Of a stretch of 64,000 nucleotides of DNA, positions 1 to 10,543 are shown one piece after another (the first letter of the stretch is position 1; the number at the start of each line of letters is the position of its first letter). The DNA is from Capronia americana (lineage: Eukaryota; Ascomycota; Eurotiomycetes; Chaetothyriales; Herpotrichiellaceae), in the NCBI GenBank assembly GCA_016110215.1, contig JADWQD010000003.1:124001-188000 (forward strand), written 5' to 3'. A program made the translations under genes and the position numbers. Under the pieces are notes generated by a model. That model was given only the letters and a program-made list of their open reading frames with translations, did not search any database and was not told the origin of the DNA.

Positions 1-659
1 AAACATGGTTGCGATGCCATTCGTGCAGTAGTAAGCCTCCAGGCGCAACGGCTGTTCTAAAGTCGTATACCAAATGCTCATGATGAGAATGAATCCCGGA
101 TTTATTACCGCCTCGAAAGACCCCAGCAGAAATCGATTGACGGCAATCCCGGCGAAACTGGAGCAAGCCGGCGTTGTCATCAGGATGATGCCCCATGAGA
201 TAGTCGTGACTCCAATCACTTTCCCGACCCGGAGTCGTTGCAGGACATAGCCGGCAGGATATTGTGCCCACAGATAACCTGTTAAGTTAGTTGGGGGATG
301 CGGCAGGAGGGCACACGCTTGAGCATACCGAAGTAGAAGATGGATCCCAACCAGGAGTAATCTTGTCCGTGCAGATTCGTGCCCTTCTGCAACCCATAAA
401 CGCTGGCGTAGTTGATGCCGTTCTTGTCGAGATATTGCATCAAATAGATCAGGAAGAGGATAGGAACGATCCGGAAATCCAGCCTGCGGAGAACTCTCCT
501 GGACTCGACGGGATCCAACTCTTGGTCGTCGCTACGCTTGTATAGATGGTAGTCATCGTCGAGGTCTGAAGAGTTGTGGGGCGTACTCGCGCCGGAAACT
601 GGACTACCTTGGACGGCAGTAATTTTGTCGGCCTCGATTGAAGCTTCGTTGGCCGCCAT
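1..659 (-). CDS. MFS transporter, Dal5/allantoate permease-type (partial, C-terminus off the left edge)
   Basis: Two exons, 329-659 and <1-278, separated by a 50-bp intron (279-328, donor GTATGC, acceptor AACAG). Exon 1 carries a polar N-terminus of about 50 residues, then RRVLRRLDFRIVPILFL and the first membrane segment with the MQYLDKNGINYA motif typical of the fungal anion:cation symporter (Dal5/Tna1) family. After splicing the frame reads FYFG-YLWAQYPAGY, then a further membrane helix, then WYTTLEQPLR, which matches the family's W-Y-x-x-x-E-Q-P-x-R loop. Only about 200 residues of a usual 480-520 are inside the window. Members of this family take up allantoate, nicotinate, biotin precursors and similar organic anions at the plasma membrane; the substrate cannot be told here. 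The ATG at 659 is the first in frame. Confidence 0.88.
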
Positions 660-1331
660 CTTGTCTGCAACTTGGCTCTGGCTTGGATGGAAGCCCAGCC
701 TTTGAATACGAGGCAGCCGCCATCATATATGCACTCTCAAGGATCTCTTCCAAGTTTGCTCAATGTTCAGGGAGGTAGCGGTACAAAGCCGGGTCTGATG
801 CCGGTGAATCGCTCCACGTGGGCAGGACGGTGACATGGAAATGCAACTGCATGGGCTCATCTCCACAAAACGTTCCAGAAGCGATATATCTTGGCAAATT
901 TCAAGTGTTGTCGTTGGAGTAGTGGTGATGATACCATCTTGATATCCGATCACGACATCCGCTATCGACCGATTAGGCAAAAAATCAACTGCTAGGATTG
1001 TGCCCGAGCCTTACAATTGCATCAGCACCACACCGTTTTCATGCAGCCAGAGGCATCTCCGCTTCGACAACAGAGAAGGATGACGATAAGGGCTTCGCAG
1101 GCGCCAATCTGTCGAGTTAGGAAGGTGGTTACATGCAGCCCATAGCAATCAGTTGGTAGATTTCCTGAGCCAGGTTCAATTTCCCTCTGGACGCCTCTGA
1201 AAAGCTTTGTGCGCTCCCGTCCGTGGTGCTTTGTGGCGCTGTAAGAGCTAGGGTTGGCCGTTGCAGGTGAAGTCGCTTGACGCCGTCGGGCAGAGGAGGA
1301 CCACGTACTCCGGCCAATATCCGTCTATCAT
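660..1331. other. Intergenic, no gene seen
   Basis: This is the upstream side of the MFS transporter and the 3' side of the methyltransferase-like ORF. It contains only short overlapping ORFs without family features. No TATA box or repeat stands out. Confidence 0.6.
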
Positions 1332-2051
1332 TCATGTGTTTACAGAACCCTGATGTATGCGATCGCCGTCCTGCTTCCATTTCCATACACTCCATTCACA
1401 GAGACATTCATCATCCCAATCGTGGACATTATCGTCTTGCTCTTGCCCATCCCCAATGGATTCAAGTCCACCTGCTTCAAGAAGGCCCCATAGCTCTCGG
1501 ATTTGATCAAGGTAAGCCACACGCAGGGGATATGTCAATATCGCACGGGAAGATGGACCAGGGGCCAGCCAACGCAGGATGGTTTTAGATAGCAGTTCAG
1601 GGTGTTCTTCGGAATATATCGTGTCCGCTGCTAGGATCACACGAGCTTGCTGCTTTTCGGCCTTGTAAAGGCTGCCGTCCTGAAGAGTCAGAGTGTCTGG
1701 CCTACTCCAATCTAGCGAGCCGCATCGAACAAGACCATTCACTGTTGCTGCGTTCAGATTGACATTACCAGCTAGCCCGGAAACGAAATCAGGCAAGTCG
1801 GTAAGGATTACTGGTACTTTCCACAGGACAGCTGCGGCCAGACCAACGAGTCCAGTGCCTGCTCCAAGTTCTAGTACAGCGATAGGAGTGGGAGAAGAAA
1901 AATCGACGGGAAGCTTGTGAAGCAGGCTTGCGAGCACGAAAGATGATGTCCAAGTCTGGAGACTCAAGCCTTGGGCTCGTAACGCTGGTTCTCCGATGGT
2001 GAAAGTGAGGTAGGCCTTTCCGCCGCAAGGGACAGAAAAATGTCGAGCCAT
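1332..2051 (-). CDS. Methyltransf_16-type protein methyltransferase (EFM2/Rrg1-like), possibly lacking a 5' exon
   Basis: The 239-residue ORF carries a class I SAM-binding fold. Motif I is LELGAGTGLVG (about residues 61-71), followed by an acidic VILTDLPD loop (about 81-88) and a VILAADTIY motif (about 138-146), the position where lysine methyltransferases of this family keep their (D/S)xxY signature. The C-terminal WSVWKW also fits. Yeast Efm2 methylates elongation factor 2, but this ORF cannot be assigned to a substrate. Family members are usually 350-420 residues with about 130-180 residues before the fold; here the ATG sits right at the edge of the fold. The frame stays open 14 codons further upstream (to about 2096) and contains a plausible branch/acceptor (CTTGAC...TTGCAG), so an upstream exon may exist, but I could not find one with the family's N-terminal sequence. 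It could otherwise be a 5'-truncated copy. Confidence 0.65.
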   Translation of the reverse strand: MARHFSVPCGGKAYLTFTIGEPALRAQGLSLQTWTSSFVLASLLHKLPVDFSSPTPIAVLELGAGTGLVGLAAAVLWKVPVILTDLPDFVSGLAGNVNLNAATVNGLVRCGSLDWSRPDTLTLQDGSLYKAEKQQARVILAADTIYSEEHPELLSKTILRWLAPGPSSRAILTYPLRVAYLDQIRELWGLLEAGGLESIGDGQEQDDNVHDWDDECLCEWSVWKWKQDGDRIHQGSVNT

Positions 2052-3373
2052 TCGACGGTCAGAATAGGCATACGTTAGATGGAGAACTGCTGCAATGGCT
2101 TGTCAAGAAGGCGACTTCAAGTTGAAGTCAAATTCAGGTCAAATTCAGTTCTCACTGGATTAGGGTGGAGCGCCAAGCATTTCGCGTCATTCGATGCGGA
2201 GGTGGTACGGGTGAGCAGAAGGCGAAGAGTGTATCTCCATTTACATGGAAGCCAGATGGAGAGATGGACATCTTCTTGCGCTTCACTTCTCGCACACGCA
2301 TTTCGTGCACGCCGCTCAGCACCCAACCCCGCTGCAGCGCTGTCGAGCGTACTGCTCCGGTTCCCACAAAGTGACCCATGGTCGACATCCACCGTACGCC
2401 ATACGCAGTATGGGCTGCGTCTGATGGAGGACCCAAAAATCAGAAAATTCGTGCGTGGTGGACGTGGCCTTGCTTATCCCACCCTCCTCGAAGTCAACAT
2501 TGTGGAGCTTGAATGACTCGATTCTCTGCTTTGATGGCCACTCACCCCCCCGACTATACAGGCCGCAATGCAAATCGCTAATTCTGACAATCTTTCTTCT
2601 CTTAAATCTGGCGGCTGTATTTACAATGAGCGGAATGCTAACGAAACCACAAACACAACCTCATGCTTCCGCTGCCTAGTCTTAGAGGAACCGCGTTTGC
2701 CGGCCTTTGTGGACGACCAACAACGCCTTCATACAGATGGGCAGCTACAACGTCCACCTGATTGTGCGTGTGAACGTTGGTCTAGGCACCAAACCACCGT
2801 ACGGTCACTTCCAGCACCACCTGAACAATATCTTACTGCACCCATCAAACTGAGGGAGCCGGTCGATACCCTTAGCAACGCGCAGAACTTCCATATTGCA
2901 ACGCTGGATGCCAGTCTTTGCCTTGTTTGTTACACGTTCCCCGGGCGGTGACGGGTTTGTACGGACCAATATTAGTCGGTATTACTAGAGGGACACCTCG
3001 GCGAATACTACATCCACAGAACATAGCCCAAGGTGATGGCATTGAGTCAGGCAGCTCTGGATATTCGCAAGCATAACCTGAGATCTCTGTTGTCACTTGG
3101 TCATATTGCCAGAAGAGAAGGAACGTGAATTGTCCTCTGATTCCTGGCACCGGTAAACGGCAAAGGTCACGCTGGACTTCCGCATGAGCAGAGTCACGAT
3201 CTCACGGCTATCATTTCGGATCGTTTGCGCAATCTATATACGGGAGAGGCTCAGATCCGGCTTTCCATATATCGTTCACGGTCCAAACCTTTCTAGAAAC
3301 CTTTCTTGGCTGTATCTCATCAATATCCGACTCTTCCACGCTTATCAGCCGGACACGGCATTAGATCTCTGCA
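2052..3373. other. Intergenic, 1.3 kb, divergent upstream regions
   Basis: It lies between the methyltransferase-like ORF (-) and the rhodopsin-domain gene (+). Short ORFs on both strands look random and none shows a domain. An unseen 5' exon of the methyltransferase could lie in 2100-2600. Confidence 0.5.
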
Positions 3374-4704
3374 ATGGCAGCTTCGCTCCGGCCACAGACT
3401 TGGCCTCCTCCCAACTTCGTCAATCCCGAAACAAGAGGCGGGCCTGTGCTTTTCATCACCACATGTGCTACGACTGCAGTGGTAGTTGGACTGAGATTGT
3501 ACTCTCGCTTGCGTCTAACCAAGTCAGTGGGCGTTGACGATGCACTACTCCTGGCTGGGTTTGTATGATTTCCCATACGGAGTCGCCCCAGATCCATTGC
3601 TGACACTCTCAGGTAATATCAATCGGGCAAACTTTTGCGGAATGCAAGGCCCTTACAACCTGGGGCTGGAACATGCATCTCTGGGACATTCCGATAGACC
3701 GGCTGCAGTACATTCGACTTTCAGCCTGGTTGATCGAGCTATTCTTCTTGCTTGGCAACGCTTGCACGAAGATCTCAATCCTGCTCGTCTACCGCAAGAT
3801 ATCAGCCAGAAGCCACGTTACTTGGTTCATTCGACTTACATGGGCCGCGATCGCCTTGACAGTTGCTTACACTGTGGGCTTGGGCTTGGAGCTGGTATTT
3901 GTCTGCCGCCCGCTCGTTTCCTACTGGAAGTCTTACAGTCCCGATTACACTGGAAAGTACACCTGTGGCAACGAGCAGATTCCAATAGTATTCTCGGCGG
4001 CAGCGTCAGTCTTCTCTGACATATATGCTTCCATCCTACCAATGATGTTGGTCAAAAATCTCAACATGACAAGCCGACAACGACTCAGCCTATACGCCCT
4101 GTTCTCTGCAGGGCTGTTGACGGCTGGAATCGGCGTTGCAAGGTTGGTGTTCCTCGTTAAGGTTACCACGAACTACCAGCTGGGGCCCAATACGCATGAT
4201 GTTACTTGGTACGGGTGGCAGACGTTTGTAAGGTATATCCGTCGACTCTTGAAGAAGATGCTGAAGACTTTCCAGGCATTGACAGACATCGAAGCGCATT
4301 TAGCAATCATTTGCGCATCATTACCAGCGTTGAAGGTATTATTCCAACGTCAAATGTTTAGCAAGATTTCAAATTCACATCCTTCGGCCCACTCCAACAT
4401 TACGCGTGGGACTCCTTCGCCGAACTCACCGTCCTCTATACCTCACACAGCGAATACCATCACACCACGTCCGGCTTCTATATTTACAAAATGGTCATAC
4501 GCCGCCGGTCGGCCTCAACGCGAAATCTCGTTCATGAAAGATCATACATATGCAGACGGGAATCTGTCGCTTCAAAGCGTGGCAAGCAATCAGCCGTTAA
4601 AACGTATAGTTGCGCCTCAATCTGGACCACAGAAATACAATTGCCAGTGTGCACTTTGTGCGAGCATTGACGCATACGAGAACAGGCTAATCGCTGATGC
4701 GTAG
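3374..4704 (+). CDS. Rhodopsin-domain integral membrane protein (SAT4/PTH11-like)
   Basis: Three exons, 3374-3562, 3613-4227 and 4276-4704, give 410 residues. The introns are 50 and 48 bp and both junctions are phase 0 (donors GTATGA and GTAAGG, acceptors CTCAG and TCCAG). The protein has the seven-helix layout of the fungal rhodopsin-domain family. It shows LRLYSRLRLTKSVGVDDALLLAGF at the helix 1/2 loop, WNMHLWDIPID after helix 2, CTKISILLVYRKIS in helix 3, and an EAHLAIICASLPAL helix 7 motif after the last intron. The cytoplasmic tail of about 130 residues is rich in Ser, Pro and Thr. The family is large in Pezizomycotina; a few members act as surface-sensing receptors, most are uncharacterised, and no ligand can be inferred. 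The second intron is easily missed because the reading frame runs through it without a stop. Confidence 0.87.
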
Positions 4705-5357
4705 TGGCCACCCTTTTTGGACAACTGGCGAGAGCCTTCGGACTGTCAGGCAATAACAACCAGCTCAGCTACATTGGATATACTTATACGATCTTCATCA
4801 GATATGGGATGTTCGCAAAGAGCGACAACAATCTCGAAGCGAACTGTTTTGTTCCACTACTACCTCGAAAGGTAAATCGCCAAGCGTCCGCTGGTAAAAC
4901 AAAGAGAATCCAGTTTGAAGTTAATGGCTTGGTTCAACAGTGGAGGACGCGACCTGAGGCAGTAGCGAGTTCAGCGCAGAAAGTTGGACTTCGAACCAGA
5001 GAACCACATGAATGAATAGAGACATGATGTTTGAGCACGAATGCAGTTCTCAGCCCCGGGCGTCGGCTGGTTTTCTGCGTAGGTAGGTAATCAGGTATAC
5101 TACTTCGAGACTTCGCGCTGCAGTCGCGGCGAATCGCCAGGGAAACGCTGATGCTTCACTCGCAAACGCCGAGGAGGACGCCCGAGTCAAGCTGGCTTCA
5201 CTGCAGGCACCAGGCGGGGAGAGATGCGCAGATTGTGAATTGGACCCACGAGGCAGTGGGTTCGTCATATTCTTTTGTATCAGCCTTTACAACTTGGCGA
5301 CTTCCTCTGCGACATTCAGGACCTCCTTTCTCCCCTGCTGCGAACACAAACACCACG
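4705..5357. other. Intergenic, 650 bp
   Basis: 3' flank of the rhodopsin-domain gene and upstream region of the zinc-knuckle gene. An open frame precedes the ATG at 5358 back to 5151, but its composition looks like leader sequence. No clear regulatory motif. Confidence 0.5.
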
Positions 5358-6470
5358 ATGGACCAACAATCGATGTCTGCGCTGGCCGGTTGGCTTCGGG
5401 ATCTGCACGTCACGCAACAAATGCGGCCAGCTACCGACGGTGACATACCGCCGCTCGCTGCACCGATCGAGCTCGTGGAGGATTCCTGGTGCGATCAATG
5501 TGGTGGACACGGTCATTGGCACGCGACGTGCGACTTTCTCGAGCATACCAAGTTGTCGGGACGTATCTTGGCTTCACCTTCGCAATCGCCTGACGCCGAA
5601 CTGCGGTTCCACCTGTCTCTTCCATGGATGGCGCTGAGGTTCGGCAGTATACTCAGGAGTAGTACTTCCAACCTACAAACTCCGAACACGATAGACGATG
5701 CAATATGCCTGCTGCTCGATTTCACGACTCACCTCGCCGACTACGCAAAATTCAAGTGGCTGCAATATCACATGTTGGACAACATGTGGCATTGGTTACA
5801 GGTATTCTCAAATACACAAGGATCCGAGGCAAATTCGGCGGAGCTTGTAGATCAGTTGAACACTTCGACACACGCCGCTCAGATCCTGGCTGCCTGGAAC
5901 GCTCTTGCAGCGGAGGCAACCCGATCGCTGAGAGAGCTGGTCGGCAATTTAGTTAAGGTCTTGAAGGAATTTGAGAGGGCCGCCATCATCATGCCAATTG
6001 CTGCTGGGATGAATCGATCAAGTCAATCCCCGAGACCCGGCTTCGAAACGCATCGCCAAGTCCTGTATTCAGAGATCTGGGACTACATTATTTCGGACCA
6101 GCTGGAGAACATCCTTGCCATTCCCCTTAGCCAACAAGCGTACCAGAGCCTGCTGACTGCAGTCTCCAGTCACCGAGCGGCGTATATGCTGCGACAGGCA
6201 GAACTGGACCGAATGTTCCGCGACTCGATCATCACCCATCACGAAGTGCGCAGAGACCCCAGGTTCCTCATAGCTTTCGCACTTCCGAAGGCTCTAGCAG
6301 TTCAAATGGATGTTGCCACAGTGAACGCCTTGAGGGGCGAGGACTTCGCCTGGCCAGACCGAGAGTGTCTGCTAACGAGGTGGTACCGTGCAATGAATGA
6401 ACCAGGGCAGCTGGCTACGCGAGGAGCTGAGCTGGACATAACGCACCTGTTCGATTCAATGTCAATTTGA
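5358..6470 (+). CDS. Zinc-knuckle protein of unknown function (family member A)
   Basis: A single exon of 370 residues. The ATG at 5358 is preferred over the in-frame ATG at 5151 because it has a good context (A at -3, G at +4) and because the upstream 69 codons have leader-like composition. A CCHC zinc knuckle with the exact C-x2-C-x4-H-x4-C spacing is at Cys45, Cys48, His53 and Cys58. From about residue 110 the protein is alpha-helical with regularly spaced Leu, Trp and Phe. This part aligns by eye with the C-terminal regions of the genes at 42279 and 46197: a D/N-x-F/Y-x-x-F/W-x-x-x-R/Q-x-x-x-L helix, a later SYxxxLxxxxS-like helix, and a final (D/G)F-x-x-P-D box followed by a Trp. I do not recognise a characterised family. 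CCHC knuckles usually bind single-stranded nucleic acid, but that role is only an inference here. Confidence 0.75.
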   Translation: MDQQSMSALAGWLRDLHVTQQMRPATDGDIPPLAAPIELVEDSWCDQCGGHGHWHATCDFLEHTKLSGRILASPSQSPDAELRFHLSLPWMALRFGSILRSSTSNLQTPNTIDDAICLLLDFTTHLADYAKFKWLQYHMLDNMWHWLQVFSNTQGSEANSAELVDQLNTSTHAAQILAAWNALAAEATRSLRELVGNLVKVLKEFERAAIIMPIAAGMNRSSQSPRPGFETHRQVLYSEIWDYIISDQLENILAIPLSQQAYQSLLTAVSSHRAAYMLRQAELDRMFRDSIITHHEVRRDPRFLIAFALPKALAVQMDVATVNALRGEDFAWPDRECLLTRWYRAMNEPGQLATRGAELDITHLFDSMSI

Positions 6471-6829
6471 CAGACGAGTTCGGGAAACCCGTCTTTGGTT
6501 AGGCATCTTTGATGCAAGAATACTCCGGATTGTGGCAGTTGGGATGTAGGTGTCTCTGGCAGACTGGCGGCCTTTCGCACTGCGTGAAACTGGTGGTGGA
6601 GGAGCTAATTGGAAACTGTGCTCCAGAACGCAGAAAATGATGAGCCCGAGAAGAGCAATGCAGATCAACTGGCAAAAACTCCGCCGTAGTTTTCCATTTG
6701 GTATTCTTGATCCGACGTATCGAAGGTTCGCATTTTCAATTGGGAACTCTTTCTGAGATGGTTTAATCACGACTCCGCTTGCCCTTTGCTCAACTGTGCA
6801 ACGCGATCAGCTCGTTAGTCTCCAGCAGC
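6471..6829. other. Short intergenic, 360 bp
   Basis: Between member A and mL50, same strand. It must hold the terminator of the first and the promoter of the second gene; no distinct motif was recognised. Confidence 0.5.
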
Positions 6830-8169
6830 ATGGCTTCTGCCGGTAGAGCTCCACAGCTTCTGAGCAAGGGGCTCTCCGCTGCTTCCAAACCACAATACAT
6901 CTGTCGAACATGCCGGCATTCACTACAGCGCGAAAGCCAGCAAATCCGGCACAGAACAACCCTATCCTCCCGACAGAACTTACAGCAAGCTTCGGAGTAT
7001 CCAGTTGAGCAGCGGCGCTTTGTTTCGCTCAGTTCCCTCGTTGGGCGCACTCAGCAACCGGAAGAGCCTGTGCCAGTCGATGAAGAAGTCGTGCCAATGG
7101 AACCCTACATCGAAGCAACAACATGGGACGGGCTAGAACACAGGGGCCACCAAGGACATTGGAGAGACCTGCCCCCGGATGCAAAAGACGATTACGAACC
7201 GTGAGTACTACCCGGAGAGGCTACAATCAGACCCAACCAAGAGCTAACAAGGGCACGTCGATAGATGGCTAGATCCCACACAGACAACACCTCCTCAACG
7301 CGATCAATTCCTGTCCCTCCTCTGGATCTCCATTGTCGAATGCCTTGCGCTCAAGCAACTCAATAGAGACCCAAAGACCATTCACACAGATGGTCCACCA
7401 AGTTTCGCTGGTGGCATGGCAAGTCTTAAAATCCAGCTATCAGGCACGGGCACAATATCGCATCTGGACGACCCTCAGGAGACTCTGAAACGAGCAAAGG
7501 CTGGATTCGAGGCAGCGGATGAGCAGGACTCAGAGATGGAATTCTCGGTCCCTGAGATTGAAAAACAGCTACATGGCGCGAGGTTTGATTTTCGCGATCC
7601 CATTACTTTTTCTGTATGTTTCTGCTTCGATGCGGTACCCCATCAGACCATTCTCTGTCAGCTTAGACTCACTGATCACACAGATCCTCAAACGCTTTTC
7701 CCAACTGACCGGCCACCGCGTGCCCGATCCTCTCCTCAACACAGTCCTCCGCGGCAATAAACCCTTAATCGGACTCATCGACCTACTCACTCAATCTGCA
7801 AAACCGAAACCAAAGAAGTTCGCGGAAGTGCTACTCGCCAAGCAGAAAAAAGCGGTGGACTTCGCCACCCGTGAAAAGCTTCTGGCCGAGCAAGGCCTAC
7901 AGCCGCACACTGACACAGTCGTTCCCGCTAACGAGGCGACGAAAACGAATGGCATCAAGCAGAAGCCCAAATTCACACCGCTGGGCCCCAATGTGATGGT
8001 CTTCACTCGCCGAGAGACTCAGGTGGACCGCGAGATGGAAATCGGCAGATGGAAGGTTATCAAGCGCGAGCTCGAGAATCGCGGTCTACCTGTCTATCCG
8101 GTTCCTAAACTCGTGCCCGCTGGGGAGACGTGGCGGAAGGATGAGGGTGGCGCGGTGGGACAAGTGTAG
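6830..8169 (+). CDS. MRPL13: Mitochondrial large ribosomal subunit protein mL50
   Basis: Three exons, 6830-7200, 7265-7613 and 7684-8169, give 401 residues. The introns are 64 bp (GTGAGT...ATAG) and 70 bp (GTATGT...ACAG). The N-terminal 60 residues are rich in Arg, Ser and Gln and almost free of acidic residues, as in a mitochondrial presequence. The middle contains the Ribosomal_L50 region, with LKRFSQLTGHRVPDP and the following LIDLL helix. The C-terminus has a conserved-looking NVMVFTRRETQVDREMEIGRWK stretch. It is a structural protein of the mitoribosome large subunit (yeast Mrpl13 is mL50). The ATG at 6830 follows a run of leader sequence; no other ATG upstream is in frame. The gene runs convergently into the thiolase. 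Confidence 0.82.
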
Positions 8170-8554
8170 ATCCTAGAGTGCGCTGTGCGATAGGAGTGAC
8201 ATGATCACGGCGTCATGTGCTGTGTCCAAAGTCTCAAAGATTTCCCACAACCGACATTCGAAGCATTTGGATAAGGTACGAAATGAGCCTTTCAGGAAAA
8301 TGCAGGATCCCTTGGCACGTCGAGAAGGAATGCCGTGTACAAAACCGAAGAGAACGATGGCGTAGGGTTGACAAGACATAGTCTGTATATCTAGATTGCT
8401 CTACTATATGCCGTTGATATGGTGGACCGATTCTTCCAACCCAAATGCTAGAGCTCCAACGCGGGTGCATATTCAAACTTTTGGGGTTCGACAGCGCCGC
8501 TAAACGCCTCGCCATGCCGCAGGTACAGTATATACAACTGAGCGCCGAAAGAGT
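8170..8554. other. Convergent 3' region
   Basis: Shared 3' flank between mL50 (+) and the thiolase (-). Nothing coding is seen; both transcripts should end here. Confidence 0.6.
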
Positions 8555-9781
8555 CTACTCCCTGACGAAAAGACCTGCCATACCCATGCCGGTGCCAATG
8601 CACATACTCACCACACCGACTTGTCCCTCCTGCAATTGGGCCATAAGTGTAGCAAGTTGTCGGGTACCGGTCATACCAAGCGGATGGCCGAGAGCAATGG
8701 CACCTCCTCTCGGGTTAACCTTGTCAACATCGAGTCCGAGTTTCCTGATGCAATAAAGAGCCTGACTGGCGAAGGCCTCGTTGATTTCCCAGATGTTGAC
8801 GTCGTCGGTCTTCAAGCCGGTATAATCCAACAGCTTGGGGATAGCAACGGCGGGACCAACACCCATCTCATCGGGTCTGCAACCCGCGACTTGCGACCCG
8901 GCCCACTTGCCGATGATGCTCTTCGTCAATCCCAGTTCGTTAGCTGTCGACCGCCGCATCATCAATGTGGCAGCAGCGCCGTCTGAGATTTGACTCGAGT
9001 TTCCTGCCGTTGAAGATCCGTCTTTGGAGAAGGCGGGTTTTAACTTGGCCATCTTCTCGACACTGGCGTCATGTCTAATACCATCGTCCTTGTCGACCAC
9101 AACTTCCTTTGCAACGTCAGGGTGTTCAGGCTCGGTCTGTTTGACCTTAACGGGGATGATCTCCGAATCAAACAACCCGGCCTTTTGTGCTTTTGAAGCC
9201 CGGCGGTGCGACTCCGCGGCAAAGGCGTCCTGATCTTCTCTGCTGACGCCATATCTCTTCGTCACATTCTCGCTCGTCAAACCCATGGGCATGATACAGT
9301 CTCTCGCATTATCGATAGGACTGTTTCTCAACTCGTCCCACAGATTGACAGGGATAGCTTTACTGCCATAATTCTTGGTCATGCTCTCCATGCCGGCGCC
9401 CACACCCACATCAATCTGCCCCACGGCGATCGAGTTGCCAATATTCGTGACTGCCTGTAGTCCCGAACTACACGCTCGGTTCACGGTATGTAGGGCCGTC
9501 CGCTCGTTGAAACCGGCATGCAACTGCGCCATCCTCGCGGCTTTGCTGCCGCCCAACTCAGCGAGGACCACGCCCACGGCTACATCGTCGATCTTGGCTG
9601 GGTCGAGGTTGGGGTTCGCGGCAAGCGTGGCGCGCAGGACGTGCGTGAGGAGTTCGTGGTCGTGAGCGTCGCGGAAGCCGCCCTTAACGGCACGAGTGAC
9701 GGGTGTCCGCAGGGAGGAGAGGATGACCACGTCGGTGGGAGATTTGGTCAGGATCTGTTTGAGGCCTTTGGCGGTCGCCAT
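8555..9781 (-). CDS. POT1: 3-ketoacyl-CoA thiolase (acetyl-CoA C-acyltransferase)
   Basis: A single exon of 408 residues, the full length for a thiolase. It cleaves 3-ketoacyl-CoA with CoA, the last step of fatty-acid beta-oxidation. The catalytic set is complete: nucleophile Cys104 in NRACSSGLQAV, His366 in GGAIALGHPLG, and the acid/base Cys394 in MCIGTGMG. NEAFAS at about residues 334-339 is the substrate-loop motif. The N-terminus (MATAKGLKQILTKSP) resembles Pot1-type peroxisomal thiolases, but I cannot see a clean PTS2 nonapeptide, and the C-terminus (VRE) is not a PTS1. Peroxisomal location is therefore likely from family resemblance, not shown. It is divergent from the GNAT-like gene across a 762-bp spacer that carries one CCGAGG (CCTCGG on the gene's strand). 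Confidence 0.93.
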   Translation of the reverse strand: MATAKGLKQILTKSPTDVVILSSLRTPVTRAVKGGFRDAHDHELLTHVLRATLAANPNLDPAKIDDVAVGVVLAELGGSKAARMAQLHAGFNERTALHTVNRACSSGLQAVTNIGNSIAVGQIDVGVGAGMESMTKNYGSKAIPVNLWDELRNSPIDNARDCIMPMGLTSENVTKRYGVSREDQDAFAAESHRRASKAQKAGLFDSEIIPVKVKQTEPEHPDVAKEVVVDKDDGIRHDASVEKMAKLKPAFSKDGSSTAGNSSQISDGAAATLMMRRSTANELGLTKSIIGKWAGSQVAGCRPDEMGVGPAVAIPKLLDYTGLKTDDVNIWEINEAFASQALYCIRKLGLDVDKVNPRGGAIALGHPLGMTGTRQLATLMAQLQEGQVGVVSMCIGTGMGMAGLFVRE

Positions 9782-10118
9782 GTTGGAGCTTGCTGGGTCA
9801 GGAGCACTTTAGGTTTCCGTCGAGATTTCAGTTGTGAGGAGAGGAGATCCACGAGCAGATGACAACCCAAGGGCGATGTGATATATGACAGGTGCAGCTG
9901 GCAAAAGCCATGGTCGCCGGGTAAGAATATCTCTCATTGAAGGCGGCATCGGATGCGGACCTGCTGCCCGGAAGATGTACGACCCCTTTTTTGCCTCTTT
10001 TCCCCACAGCCTCAACAGCCGCGGAATGCGCTTCGGCATCATCTGCGTAGCCGCAACTGACCAAACTAGTCGTGTGCGGTCGAGCAGAAAATCAGCGGCG
10101 CATTTCTACTTGAAGGTG

Positions 10119-10124
10119 CCGAGG
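10119..10124 (-). promoter_or_regulatory. Candidate FarA/FarB fatty-acid response core (CCTCGG)
   Basis: CCTCGG on the thiolase strand, about 340 bp before its ATG. In Aspergillus nidulans the zinc-cluster regulators FarA and FarB act through this hexamer on beta-oxidation genes. A six-base match occurs often by chance, so support comes mainly from the matching site before the enoyl-CoA hydratase. Confidence 0.35.
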
Positions 10125-10181
10125 GTGCCAATGACACCCTCCAGCGTCAAACACAATTGACAAACTGGATGGGCCCCGCCC

Positions 10182-10188
10182 TATATAA
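10182..10188 (+). promoter_or_regulatory. TATA-like box
   Basis: TATATAA in a GC-rich surround, 356 bp upstream of the GNAT-like gene's ATG. The distance implies a long leader if it is used. It could instead be unused sequence. Confidence 0.3.
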
Positions 10189-10543
10189 GATGTAGGTATT
10201 TAGTATGGAGAGGTAGGTAACATGCAAGGTGCCTACGGACACCTTTGAAGTTCGCAGTCTCCTGACCCAATCAATGGTGACGTTCCCAGCTCGCGACTGC
10301 CTCACCTGTGCTTCACCTCACCCATCCTTTACTGCGTTGCCGCTTCTCCACATGAAGCCTGAGTGCTTTCCTCTCCTTCTCTTCCTGCCCAGCTATTACA
10401 CCTAATCTGGCCAGCCTCTGTACATGTTCTCCTTCAGTGGACCATCCTTATCTTGGCCGACAGGTGTCCTGCATCGCCGAGACAGCTCACAACTTTCTCA
10501 CCGAAAGCTTTCTTTCCCCTAATACCTCATCCACTCTACTCAG

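Larger units (their letters stand above)
9782..10543. other. Divergent intergenic region, thiolase / GNAT-like gene
   Basis: 762 bp that must hold both promoters. Contains a CCTCGG core at 10119-10124 and a TATATAA at 10182-10188, listed separately. Otherwise no coding features. Confidence 0.6.

Noticed and set aside
2316..2573. Minus-strand ORFs upstream of the methyltransferase as its missing exon
   Set aside because: None of the three frames shows the N-terminal sequence expected of Efm2-type proteins.
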